Source: Planctomycetota bacterium
GTDB taxonomy: Bacteria > Planctomycetota > PUPC01 > DSUN01
Length of the DNA stretch: 64,000 nt
NCBI GenBank assembly: GCA_035384565.1
Contig: DAOOIT010000022.1
Coordinates: 20,942-84,941, forward strand
Direction: 5' to 3'
Positions 33,695-42,312 of the stretch are shown one piece after another. Every line of letters starts with the position of its first letter. The stretch's first letter is position 1. Made by a program: the position numbers and the translations under genes. The notes under the pieces are model-generated. The model searched no databases and had not been told where the DNA came from. It was given only the letters and a program-made list of their open reading frames with translations.

Positions 33695-35566
33695 ATGGCC
33701 AGCACGGGTGTTCGGTGTGCGACGCTGGCGATTGCGGCGGCTTGGGCGGCCTCCGCCGCCGTGGCGCTGGAGCAAATCCCGAAGCACCAGGAGAAGAGGA
33801 TACTCGATGCGGCGCCCGTCAGGCCGCGCGTGGAGCCCAAGAAGGCGCGCAAGGTGCTCGTCTTCAGCACGCCCGCCCACCTGTACGACAAGGACCCCCA
33901 CAAGGGCTACTGTGTGCCCTATGGCGCCGCCGCCCTCAAAGCCCTCGGCGAGAAGTCCAAGGCCTTCGAGCCCGTGATGAGCGATGAGCTGGCCATGTTC
34001 CTGCCCGAGAACATCAAGCAGTTCGATGCCATCGTGATGAACAACTCCTGCGGCCCGTGGATCACGCCGACCGATGCCGATATGGAGAAGGACGGGTTCA
34101 AGAAGCTCGGGGCCGAGAAGAAGGCCGTGGAGGAGGCCCTTCGCAAGACGTTTCTGGACTGGCTGAACGCCGGCGGCGGCGTCATGGCCATTCACTTCGC
34201 CATCGCGGCCAATGGGCACTGGCCGGAGTTCGGCGAGTTGATCGGCGGCAAGTTCACCGGCCACCCCTGGAACGAGGAGATCGGCGTCATGGTGGACGAC
34301 CCGACGTCGCCCCTCGTCGCCGCCTACGAGGGCAAGGACTTCCGCATCGCTGACGAAATCTACCAGTACGGCCCCCCGTTCGACCGCGCCAAGTGCCGCG
34401 TACTCGTTTCCCTCGACCCCGAACGCACCAACATGGGCGTCCGATGGATCAGCCAGCCCGACAACGATTGGCCCCTCGCCTGGGTCAAAGCCGTCGGCAA
34501 AGGCCGCATCTGGTACACCTCCTTCGGCCACCGAGCCGACCTCTTCTGGAACCCGCAACTCCTCCAGTTCTACCTGGATGGCATCCAGTTCGCGACGGGG
34601 GACCTCGATGCGCCCACCGAGCCGCGAAAGGAGAAGCTCGTGAGACGCGTACCCGGCCCCACCCCACCCGAAGTGCGCGCCGCCAAGATGAAGGCGGGAA
34701 GCGTTGCCGAGCCGACCGAGGAACAATTGAAGAAGATCGAGGCGGCTGCACCCGACACCGCGCCGGCCAAGCCCGCCAAGCCGCGCAAGGTGCTCGTGTG
34801 GGGCCACGCCTGGACCCACACCCCCAACGCCATCGCCGAGAAAGCCCTCGAAATCCTCGGCAGGAAGACCGGAGCCTTCACCGCCGTCGTCAGCGACGAC
34901 CCGCGCCTCCTCCTAATTGACCGCATCGGCCAGTTCGATGCCATCGTCATGAACAACATCCACGAGCCTGAGCCATTCCTGCCGCCCGACTTCGGCAAGC
35001 TCGACGACGAGCGCAAGGCCGCCGCCAAAGCCTTCGACGCCGCCGTCAAGAAGAGCATCCTCGACTACGTCGGCGGCAAGGACCCCAACAACAAGGACGT
35101 TCCCGGCCGCGGCATCGTCGGCATCCACGCCGCCACCGCCGCCTTCGCAGGCTGGAAGGAATACGGCGAAATGATGGGCGGATTCTACAGCGGCCACCTC
35201 TACGAAAAGGTAACAATCAAGCTCGACGACCCCAAGCACCCCCTCAACGCCGCCTTCGAGGGCAAGCCCTTCCAAATCAACGACGAAATCTACTTCTTCC
35301 AGGAGCCCTACTACACCCGCAAGAACCTTCGCATTCTCCTCACCCTCGACCTCGAGGCGATGAAGGACCCCGGCAAGCGCCCCGACAAGGACTACGCCAT
35401 CAGCTGGGTCCGCGAATACGGCCCGGGCAAGGGCCGCGTCTTCTACACCACCCTCGGCCACGCCCTCGAGACCTACTGGAACCCGCTCTTCCTTCGTCAC
35501 CTCCTCGCTGGCATCCAGTTCGCCACGGGCGACCTGCCGGCCGACGCCGCACCGAGCGCGAAGTGA
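33695..35566 (+). CDS. Secreted protein with two tandem ThuA-like domains
   Basis: A 623-aa exported protein. After the signal peptide (to about residue 25) comes a first ThuA/GATase-like domain (KARKVLVFSTPAHLYDKDPHKGYCVPYGAAALKAL...FDAIVMNNSCG...GGGVMAIHFA) and then a second one from about residue 360 (KPRKVLVWGHAWTHTPNAIAEKALEIL...FDAIVMNNIHE...RGIVGIHAATAAF). The halves are clearly homologous, so this is an internal duplication. ThuA proteins are linked to trehalose and other disaccharide metabolism but have no firmly known reaction. ATG 33695 follows AAGGGGG. It starts a run of secreted proteins and is followed after 27 nt by a Tat-exported oxidoreductase, probably a co-functioning sugar enzyme. 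Confidence 0.85.
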   Translation: MASTGVRCATLAIAAAWAASAAVALEQIPKHQEKRILDAAPVRPRVEPKKARKVLVFSTPAHLYDKDPHKGYCVPYGAAALKALGEKSKAFEPVMSDELAMFLPENIKQFDAIVMNNSCGPWITPTDADMEKDGFKKLGAEKKAVEEALRKTFLDWLNAGGGVMAIHFAIAANGHWPEFGELIGGKFTGHPWNEEIGVMVDDPTSPLVAAYEGKDFRIADEIYQYGPPFDRAKCRVLVSLDPERTNMGVRWISQPDNDWPLAWVKAVGKGRIWYTSFGHRADLFWNPQLLQFYLDGIQFATGDLDAPTEPRKEKLVRRVPGPTPPEVRAAKMKAGSVAEPTEEQLKKIEAAAPDTAPAKPAKPRKVLVWGHAWTHTPNAIAEKALEILGRKTGAFTAVVSDDPRLLLIDRIGQFDAIVMNNIHEPEPFLPPDFGKLDDERKAAAKAFDAAVKKSILDYVGGKDPNNKDVPGRGIVGIHAATAAFAGWKEYGEMMGGFYSGHLYEKVTIKLDDPKHPLNAAFEGKPFQINDEIYFFQEPYYTRKNLRILLTLDLEAMKDPGKRPDKDYAISWVREYGPGKGRVFYTTLGHALETYWNPLFLRHLLAGIQFATGDLPADAAPSAK

Positions 35567-35593
35567 AGCCCTTTCAGACGCAAGGAGAGAGGA

Positions 35594-36841
35594 ATGGAGT
35601 CCGCTGAACTCACAGGGTGCAGGGGGGCTGCTGTTTCCACGCGGCGCCAGTTTCTTGTGGCAGGCGCCGCGCCGCTCATCGTCTGCGGGTTGGTCCGTGC
35701 TGCGGAGCCGGTACCCCCGCCTCCCAAGGCGTTCGACCGCAAGCTCAAGCTCGGCCTCATCGGCGCTGGCGGACGCGGCCGCTGGATCGCCAACCTCTTC
35801 AAGCAGCACGGCGGCTACGAGATCTGGGGCGTGGCCGACTACTTCGAGGACGTGGCGAAGGCCGCAGGCAAGGCCCTCGGGGCCGATGAGGCCCGCTGCT
35901 TCGGCGGACTCCAAGGCTACAAGCGCCTCCTGGAGAGCGGTGTCGAGGCCGTCGTGATCATTGATGTGCCCTACTTCTACCCCGAGCAGGCCACCGCGGC
36001 GGTCCAGGCCGGCGTCAACGTCTACATGGCCAAGCCCGTGGCGACCGACGTGCCCGGCACCCTCGCCATCGGCGCCGCCGGCAAGCTCGCCACTGAGAAA
36101 AGGCTCGCCTTCCTCGTGGACTACCAGCTCCCGCTCGACCCCTCGAACATCGAGGTCGCCACCCGCGTCCGCGAGGGCGCCATCGGCCCCATCGCCCACA
36201 TCATCTCCTACGGCTTCACCGGCATGTGGGGCGACCCGCCGAAGACCCAGACCATCGAGAGCCGCCTGCGCGGCGGCACCTGGCTGTCCGACATCGCGCT
36301 CGGCGGCGACGGCGTCGTGGCCTATGACATCCACATTATTGACGCCGTGCAGTGGCTCATGGGGCGCCGACCCGTGGCCGCCTGCGGCTTCTCGCGCACC
36401 TGCCGCCCCAACCCCAACGGCGACCGCACCGACTGCCTCGGGGTGGTCTACGAGTACGCCGACGGCGTGGTCTGGACGCACATTACTCAAACGCTGGCGA
36501 ACGAGCACGACGTGGCCTCGCTCACGGCCAGCTTCTACGGCATGAAGGCCACCGCCCGCCTCGCCTACTGGGGCAAGTGCTATGTCCGCGGCGGCGACAA
36601 ACACTTCGTCAAGGACGCAGGGAGCGTCTACGACCAGGGCGCCATGCGCAACATCGCCAACTTCTACGACAGCATCATCAAGGGCGACTTCACCAACCTC
36701 ACCGCGCAGCGCGCGGTTGACGGCACGCTCACGGCCATCCTGGCCCGCGAGGCCGCCGCCCGCCGTCGCTACCTGACGATGGACGAGTTGATCAAGGAGA
36801 ACAAGCGGCTTGAGGTGAGTCTTGAGGGTCTCAAGAGCTGA
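35594..36841 (+). CDS. Tat-exported Gfo/Idh/MocA oxidoreductase
   Basis: A 415-aa protein with a twin-arginine signal (STRRQFLVAG, R17-R18), so the folded, cofactor-loaded enzyme should be exported. The Rossmann motif GLIGAGGRGRWIANLF comes next. The usual EKP is replaced by AKP (NVYMAKPVATDV). The GGDGVVAYDIHIIDAVQWLMG stretch is typical of the planctomycete Tat-Gfo/Idh group. ATG 35594 follows AAGGAGAGAGG. It lies between the tandem ThuA gene and a metallo-beta-lactamase-fold gene. A role in periplasmic sugar oxidation or rearrangement is likely; the substrate is unknown. Confidence 0.88.
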   Translation: MESAELTGCRGAAVSTRRQFLVAGAAPLIVCGLVRAAEPVPPPPKAFDRKLKLGLIGAGGRGRWIANLFKQHGGYEIWGVADYFEDVAKAAGKALGADEARCFGGLQGYKRLLESGVEAVVIIDVPYFYPEQATAAVQAGVNVYMAKPVATDVPGTLAIGAAGKLATEKRLAFLVDYQLPLDPSNIEVATRVREGAIGPIAHIISYGFTGMWGDPPKTQTIESRLRGGTWLSDIALGGDGVVAYDIHIIDAVQWLMGRRPVAACGFSRTCRPNPNGDRTDCLGVVYEYADGVVWTHITQTLANEHDVASLTASFYGMKATARLAYWGKCYVRGGDKHFVKDAGSVYDQGAMRNIANFYDSIIKGDFTNLTAQRAVDGTLTAILAREAAARRRYLTMDELIKENKRLEVSLEGLKS

Positions 36842-36859
36842 ACGACAGGAGAGTGCGGC

Positions 36860-37891
36860 ATGTCGAATTGGCTACTGGGCCTCGCGGCCCTGGTGCTGCT
36901 CGTCCCGTGTGTCGGCATGTCTGCTGAGGCGGCCCGCCTGAGCATCTACTGGGTGGATGTCGAAGGCGGAGGGGCGACGTTGATCGTGACGCCAGCCGGC
37001 GAGTCGGTGCTCGTGGACACCGGACTCGATAATCCGCGCGACCCCGGCCGCATTGCCAAGGTGGCAAGGGATGTGGCGGGCCTCAAGCAGATTGACCATC
37101 TGGTGGTCACCCACTTCGATATTGACCACCATGGCGGCGCGGCCGAACTCTCGAAGCTCATCCCTATCCGCCGCGTGTACGACCAAGGTGGCGAGATCGG
37201 GCGGCCCGAACCGATGTACGTGAAATACGTCGCCTGGCGCAAGACGATGCCCTACACGGTCCTCAAGCCCGGCGACACGCTTCCCCTCCGCCAGGCCGAG
37301 GGGGCTGCCAGAGCGAGCCTCACGTGCCTCGCCGCCGCCCAGCAGTTCATCGCGCCCGGCCCCGACCACAAGCCCAACCCCATTCCCGCCTCGGAAGCGC
37401 CCGAGTACCCCGAAGACAAGTCCGAGAACCGCCAGTCCGTCGTCCTGCTCCTGCGCTTCGGCGCCTTTGAGTTCTACGGCGGCGCCGACCTCACGGGACG
37501 TCTGGAGGCGAAGCTTGTTCTGCCCGTCAACCTGGTGGGCGAGGTGGACGTCTATCAGGTGACCCACCACGGGCTGGACTTGTCGAATAATCCCGTGCTC
37601 GTGAGGTCGCTGGCCCCGACGGTAACGGTGATGACCAACGGCGACCGGAAGGGCTGCGGGCCGAGAACGCGGGCCGTGCTGAAGGCCACCCCCTCGATTC
37701 AGGCCAATTACCAGCTTCACAAGAACCTCGCACCCGACGCGGACAACACGCCCGACGAGCTGATTGCGAACCTCGGGCCAGGCTCGGAATGCAAGGGCAA
37801 CCACATTGAACTCCAGGTCGCACCCGACGGAGCGGCCTACACGGTGCGCATCCCCGCCACGGGCCACGAACGGACGTTCAGGACGAAGTAG
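36860..37891 (+). CDS. Secreted ComEC-like metallo-beta-lactamase-fold hydrolase
   Basis: A 343-aa protein with a signal peptide (to about residue 24). The metal site motif is H85-F-D87-I-D89-H90 (THFDIDHHGG), the HxDxDH form found in the ComEC/Rec2-like branch. It is followed by SVVLLLRFGAFEFYGGADL and a late VTHHGLDLSNN. The fold supports hydrolysis of a phosphoester or similar bond outside the cytoplasm, perhaps of nucleic acid, but the substrate cannot be read from sequence. The start follows the ribosome binding site ACAGGAGAGTGCGGC. It lies 18 nt after the oxidoreductase gene. Confidence 0.85.
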   Translation: MSNWLLGLAALVLLVPCVGMSAEAARLSIYWVDVEGGGATLIVTPAGESVLVDTGLDNPRDPGRIAKVARDVAGLKQIDHLVVTHFDIDHHGGAAELSKLIPIRRVYDQGGEIGRPEPMYVKYVAWRKTMPYTVLKPGDTLPLRQAEGAARASLTCLAAAQQFIAPGPDHKPNPIPASEAPEYPEDKSENRQSVVLLLRFGAFEFYGGADLTGRLEAKLVLPVNLVGEVDVYQVTHHGLDLSNNPVLVRSLAPTVTVMTNGDRKGCGPRTRAVLKATPSIQANYQLHKNLAPDADNTPDELIANLGPGSECKGNHIELQVAPDGAAYTVRIPATGHERTFRTK

Positions 37892-37953
37892 CGGCAACCG
37901 CCATTCTGCGTAGCGAGAGGCGTCCCGCTGGTATCAGGGCGAAGGAGAGTGCC

Positions 37954-40900
37954 TTGAGCTTGAGATGCCCTGGGGTGATCGCATGGGTGGCGGTTTGGGC
38001 GCGAGCCGTGGCGGCGCTCGGAGCGGAGGGCGGAGCGACGAGCGGCGTAGAGGGCGCCCCGACCAAGCAGGCCTTTGTCTGCGACTTTGCGAAGGGGCTG
38101 CCCCGCGAGGTGCGGACGGTCGGGGGGAAGTGGGAACTGAAGGATGGATGCCTTCGACTGGTGGACCCGGCAGCCTCCGATCCCACCAAAGCGCTCATCC
38201 TGATCGGCGAGGGACACAATGTGTCCGCCGAGGTCGTGATTACGGCCAGGCTGCGGCTCGATACCTGGGCGGAGGACGACTGGGCGCGCGCCGGCGTAGG
38301 CCTGTGCGCGGACCCTGCCAACGGCTACGGCCTCAATCTCGTGTTCCACGCCGGGAAGCTGGAGTTCGTCCGCGACTACGTGGAGTGGGCGCCGGGATGT
38401 CCGTTCGCCTACCGCTCTGGCCAGTGGTACTGGGTGAAGCTGTGGAAGACGCCCGCCGGCCTCAGGGGCAAGGCCTGGAGCGATGGACAGCCGGAGCCGG
38501 CCGACTGGATGGTGGCGTGGGGCAAGGATCACGCCAGGCTGACCGGATACCCGGCGCTGGTGGGGTGCTCGGCAAGCCCCGATAACCGCGTCTGCTCGGT
38601 TTCCTTCTCCCACTGCGAGGTGCGCGTCGGCGGAGGCCCCTTCGGATACTACACGCGGCAGGCCACGTGGGTGGAGACCCTTGCGGCGAGCCGAGCCGCG
38701 CTCGCCCGCCAGGAGACCGAACTGGCCGGCAAGACGAAGGAGCCGCCGGGGGCGGGCAGCGCGCGGCGCGACGATCTCTGGCGCCTGTTGGAGCAGGACT
38801 TCCCGGATGCCGAATCGCTGCGGCAGATGGCCGTGGAGCGCCAGGACAACCTCTGGGCTGAAGACTGGCCATTCGACAGGCCCGGCGGGCTGGCCGAGCG
38901 CTATGCCGCGGCCACCCGGGCCGGCCTGGCGCCGCGAGCGCGCGAGTTGGCGAGGAACGTAGCCAGACTCTCCGACCTCCCGCCCGTCCGGGAATTGTAC
39001 TATCGCTCCAAGGAGATCGAGAGGGTCCTGGCGGGATGGGACGCGAAGCTGGAAAGCCTGCATCGGGCGGTGGCGGACCTGATGCGCACATACGGGGAGA
39101 ATTACCCGCGGGGGCGACAGTACCTGAGCCAGATCGTCTCGCTGCGCGAGACCCTGGCCGCGGCGCAGCAACAGCCTGTGGACGCGGGCCGGCTCCTGGC
39201 CGCGGTCGCGCGCTTTGAGGAGCTGAGGCGCGAGGCCCTCCTGGCAAACCCGCTGCTGGACTTCGACCGGTTGCTCGTCATCAAGCGACGTGAGAGGCGG
39301 CAGCCCGACCCCTCCGCGCTTCGCACGGTGCCGTTCTCGGGCAACGACCCCATCGGCGTGCTCCACGGCCTGCCGATCAACTTCCAGGGCAACGGCGTCC
39401 TGAGGCAGGTGCCCTTCGACAACGAAATCGCCGTGCTCTCCAGGCTGAAGACCGTCGGGGAACTCACGACACTGTTCCGCCCGGAGAAGGCGGTCTACGT
39501 CGGCAACGTGGCGCTCCATTTCGACGCGGACCGGCTGCTCTTCTCGTCAATCGGCCAGGGCGGCCGCTTCCAGGTCTTCGAGATCGGAGTGAACGGCGAG
39601 GGCCTGCGCCAGGTGACGCGCGGCGACGAGCCCGACGTGGACAGCTACGACTCCTGCTACCTGCCCGATGGCCGCATCCTGTTCGCCTCATCCGCCTGCT
39701 TCCAATCGGTGCCGTGCGAGCGTCGGCTCGACGAAGTGGCCAACTTCTGCGTGATGAACGCGGATGGCTCGGGCATCCGCCGCCTGTGCTTCGACCAGGA
39801 CCACGACTTCTGCCCCACGGCGATGCCCGATGGGCGAGTGCTCTACACGCGATGGGAGTACACCGACATCGCGCACGCGTTCAGCGCGCGGGTGTTCACC
39901 ATGAACCCCGATGGCACCGAGCAGCGCGCCTACTACGCCAGCAGCAGTCACTGGCCGAACCGCATCTTCTACGCGCGCCCCATCCCGGGCCACCCGACGA
40001 AGTTCGTCGGCGTCATCTCCGGCCATCACGGCACCGCGCGGGCGGGCGAGCTGATGCTGTTCGACGTGGCCAGGGGACGCCAGCAGGCCGAAGGCGTGGT
40101 CCAACGCATTCCGGGCTGGGGCCAGAAGGTGGAGGCCCGGATGGTGGACGAACTGGTGTCCGGCTCCTGGCCGCGCTTCCTGCATCCCTACCCGCTGAGT
40201 GATAAGCACTTCCTGGTGTCGTGCCAGCCGACCCCCGACTCGCGCTGGGGCATCTACCTGGCCGACGTGTTCGACAACCTAGTGCTGATCCGCGAGGAGC
40301 CGGGGTGGGTGCTCTTCGAGCCCGTGCCGCTGCGGGCGACGCCGCGGCCGCCTGTGATCCCGGACCGGGTCACACCCGACTCCCGCGAGGCCACCGTCTA
40401 CCTGTCTGACATCTATGCCGGCCCCGGGCTGGCAGGAATCCCTCGCGGCACGGTCAAGGCCCTCCGCCTGTTCACGTACCACTTCAACTACTTCGGCACG
40501 TCGGGGATCGAAGACTACATCGGAATGGACGGCCCGTGGGACGTCCGGCGCGTGTTGGGCGCAGTGCCGGTGGACGGTGACGGCTCGGCCTACTTCACGG
40601 TGCCGGCGAACATGCCGCTGGCCGTGCAGCCGCTCGATGCCGAAGGCAAGGCTCTCCAACTGATGCGAAGCTGGTTCACGGCCATGCCCGGCGAGGCCGT
40701 CTCGTGCGTGGGCTGCCATGAGGACAGGAACAGCGCATCGCCCAACCGCGGCACCCTCGCGCTGGGCCGCAAGCCGTCGCCTATCAAGCCCTGGTACGGT
40801 CCCACACGCGGGTTCAGTTGGGACCGCGAGGTCCAGCCAGTGCTCGACAAGTACTGCGTCGGTTGCCATGGCGGCAAGGCGCAGGCCGATGGCCGAACGC

Positions 40901-42219
40901 CGATGGACCTCCGCCGGGCCGAACCCAGGACGTTCCCGTTCTCAGACGCCCCGTTCCCCCCGTCGTTCTATGCGCTGCGGCGCTATGTCCGCGCCCCGGG
41001 GTTGGAGGGCAACCCGCTGCTTCCTCCGCCGGCCGACTATCATGCCGACACCTCGCCCCTGGTGCAGATGCTGCGCAAGGGCCACGGCGGGGTGCGGCTC
41101 GACGCGGAGGCCTGGGATCGCCTGGTGACCTGGCTCGACCTCAACGCCCCCGCCTATGGCACCTGGCTCGAGATACCGACGGCGCGCAATAACCCCACCG
41201 CGCGCCAGTGCATCGAGCGGCGCCGCGAGCTTCTGAAACGCTATGCAGGCTTCGACGACGACCCCGAGGCCGATGCGGGCCTGCCGCCGGCCCGGGTCGG
41301 CGACCCGGTTCCACCTCGGGCGCCGGGGGCCACCACGAGCGTCGGCAATCTCCCGGGGTGGCCCTTCGACGAGGTCGAGGCGAAACGGAGACAGGCCGCG
41401 GCCGGGCCAACCACCGACCACAAGGTAGACCTCGGTGGCGGTGTGACCTTGGACCTCAAGCTGATCCCCGCCGGCGAGTTCGTCATGGGCGACCCCGAGG
41501 GCTATCCAGACGAGCGCCCAGTCTTCGTGGCGAAGATCGAGCGGCCATTCTGGATCGGCAAGATCGAGGTCACCAACGAACAGTTCGCCCGCTTTGACCC
41601 CGAGCATCGCAGCGGCGACGAGGGCAAGATGTGGCTGCGATGGAGCCGCGGCGACTTCTTCCCCCTGGACCAGCCCCGCCAACCCGTGTGCCGCGTCTCG
41701 TGGGAGCAGGCGAATGCCTTCTGCGCCTGGCTGTCGCGGGCCACCGGCGCCGCATTCGCACTGCCCACGGAGGCTCAGTGGGAATGGGCCTGCCGTGCGG
41801 GGAGCGATCAGCCCTTCAGTTTCGGTTCCGCGGAAACGGGTTTCGCGGACTTCGCTAACCTGGCGGATACCTCGCTTCTGCGGCTGTGCCAGGGCGAACG
41901 AGTCCGGCCGTTTCTACCCGTAGCATCAGGGGATGACAGGCACACCGTTTCCGCGCCGGTGGGCTTCTATGCACCGAATGCCTGGGGACTCCACGACATG
42001 CAGGGCAATGTGGCCGAATGGACGCGCAGTGCGGAACTCCCATACCCCTTCCGTGCGGAGGATCCAGGCCACGCTGCTGTCGGCGGCCGACGGGTCGTGC
42101 GGGGCGGCTCTTGGTACAGCCGTCCCGGCTTCGCGCGGTCGGGTGCCCGCCGGAGCCACTGGCCATGGCAGCGAGTGTTCGACGTGGGCTTCCGCGTGGT
42201 GTGCGATGCGGGCGATTGA
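37954..42219 (+). CDS. HzsA-related di-haem protein fused to a SUMF1/FGE-like domain
   Basis: A 1421-aa exported mosaic protein. After a signal peptide there is a concanavalin-like domain (about 35-225, FVCDFAKGLPREVRTVGGKW), a helical stretch (about 245-430), and a beta-propeller region resembling the middle domain of hydrazine synthase alpha subunit (FDRLLVIKRRERR..., DGRILFASSACF, DGRVLYTRWEYTD). Two c-type haem motifs follow, CVGCH at residues 918 and 968, and a haem-domain tail. Residues about 1160-1420 form a formylglycine-generating-enzyme-like domain (IPAGEFVMGDPEG, LPTEAQWEWACRAG, MQGNVAEW, VVRGGSWYS). TTG 37954 is 7 nt after GAAGGAG. No HzsB or HzsC is present, so anammox is not implied. 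The reaction is unknown. Confidence 0.85.
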   Translation: MSLRCPGVIAWVAVWARAVAALGAEGGATSGVEGAPTKQAFVCDFAKGLPREVRTVGGKWELKDGCLRLVDPAASDPTKALILIGEGHNVSAEVVITARLRLDTWAEDDWARAGVGLCADPANGYGLNLVFHAGKLEFVRDYVEWAPGCPFAYRSGQWYWVKLWKTPAGLRGKAWSDGQPEPADWMVAWGKDHARLTGYPALVGCSASPDNRVCSVSFSHCEVRVGGGPFGYYTRQATWVETLAASRAALARQETELAGKTKEPPGAGSARRDDLWRLLEQDFPDAESLRQMAVERQDNLWAEDWPFDRPGGLAERYAAATRAGLAPRARELARNVARLSDLPPVRELYYRSKEIERVLAGWDAKLESLHRAVADLMRTYGENYPRGRQYLSQIVSLRETLAAAQQQPVDAGRLLAAVARFEELRREALLANPLLDFDRLLVIKRRERRQPDPSALRTVPFSGNDPIGVLHGLPINFQGNGVLRQVPFDNEIAVLSRLKTVGELTTLFRPEKAVYVGNVALHFDADRLLFSSIGQGGRFQVFEIGVNGEGLRQVTRGDEPDVDSYDSCYLPDGRILFASSACFQSVPCERRLDEVANFCVMNADGSGIRRLCFDQDHDFCPTAMPDGRVLYTRWEYTDIAHAFSARVFTMNPDGTEQRAYYASSSHWPNRIFYARPIPGHPTKFVGVISGHHGTARAGELMLFDVARGRQQAEGVVQRIPGWGQKVEARMVDELVSGSWPRFLHPYPLSDKHFLVSCQPTPDSRWGIYLADVFDNLVLIREEPGWVLFEPVPLRATPRPPVIPDRVTPDSREATVYLSDIYAGPGLAGIPRGTVKALRLFTYHFNYFGTSGIEDYIGMDGPWDVRRVLGAVPVDGDGSAYFTVPANMPLAVQPLDAEGKALQLMRSWFTAMPGEAVSCVGCHEDRNSASPNRGTLALGRKPSPIKPWYGPTRGFSWDREVQPVLDKYCVGCHGGKAQADGRTPMDLRRAEPRTFPFSDAPFPPSFYALRRYVRAPGLEGNPLLPPPADYHADTSPLVQMLRKGHGGVRLDAEAWDRLVTWLDLNAPAYGTWLEIPTARNNPTARQCIERRRELLKRYAGFDDDPEADAGLPPARVGDPVPPRAPGATTSVGNLPGWPFDEVEAKRRQAAAGPTTDHKVDLGGGVTLDLKLIPAGEFVMGDPEGYPDERPVFVAKIERPFWIGKIEVTNEQFARFDPEHRSGDEGKMWLRWSRGDFFPLDQPRQPVCRVSWEQANAFCAWLSRATGAAFALPTEAQWEWACRAGSDQPFSFGSAETGFADFANLADTSLLRLCQGERVRPFLPVASGDDRHTVSAPVGFYAPNAWGLHDMQGNVAEWTRSAELPYPFRAEDPGHAAVGGRRVVRGGSWYSRPGFARSGARRSHWPWQRVFDVGFRVVCDAGD

Positions 42220-42276
42220 AGGGCATCGCTCGCGCACCGCTTGCGAGGACCGGAACGGACACCCTGGGCTGCAACC

Positions 42277-42306
42277 TTGACGACGACGGCAGGGAGCCGC
42301 TAGAAT
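42277..42306 (+). promoter_or_regulatory. Promoter giving a probable leaderless transcript
   Basis: TTGACG (42277-42282), 18-nt spacer, TAGAAT (42301-42306). The ATG of the next gene is only 6 nt after the -10 box, so transcription should begin at or next to the start codon, and no ribosome binding site is available. Confidence 0.7.
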
Positions 42307-42312
42307 CTGGGA

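Noticed and set aside
37954..42219. Anammox hydrazine synthase
   Set aside because: Only the middle region resembles HzsA; the extra domains and the absence of HzsB/HzsC argue for another function.
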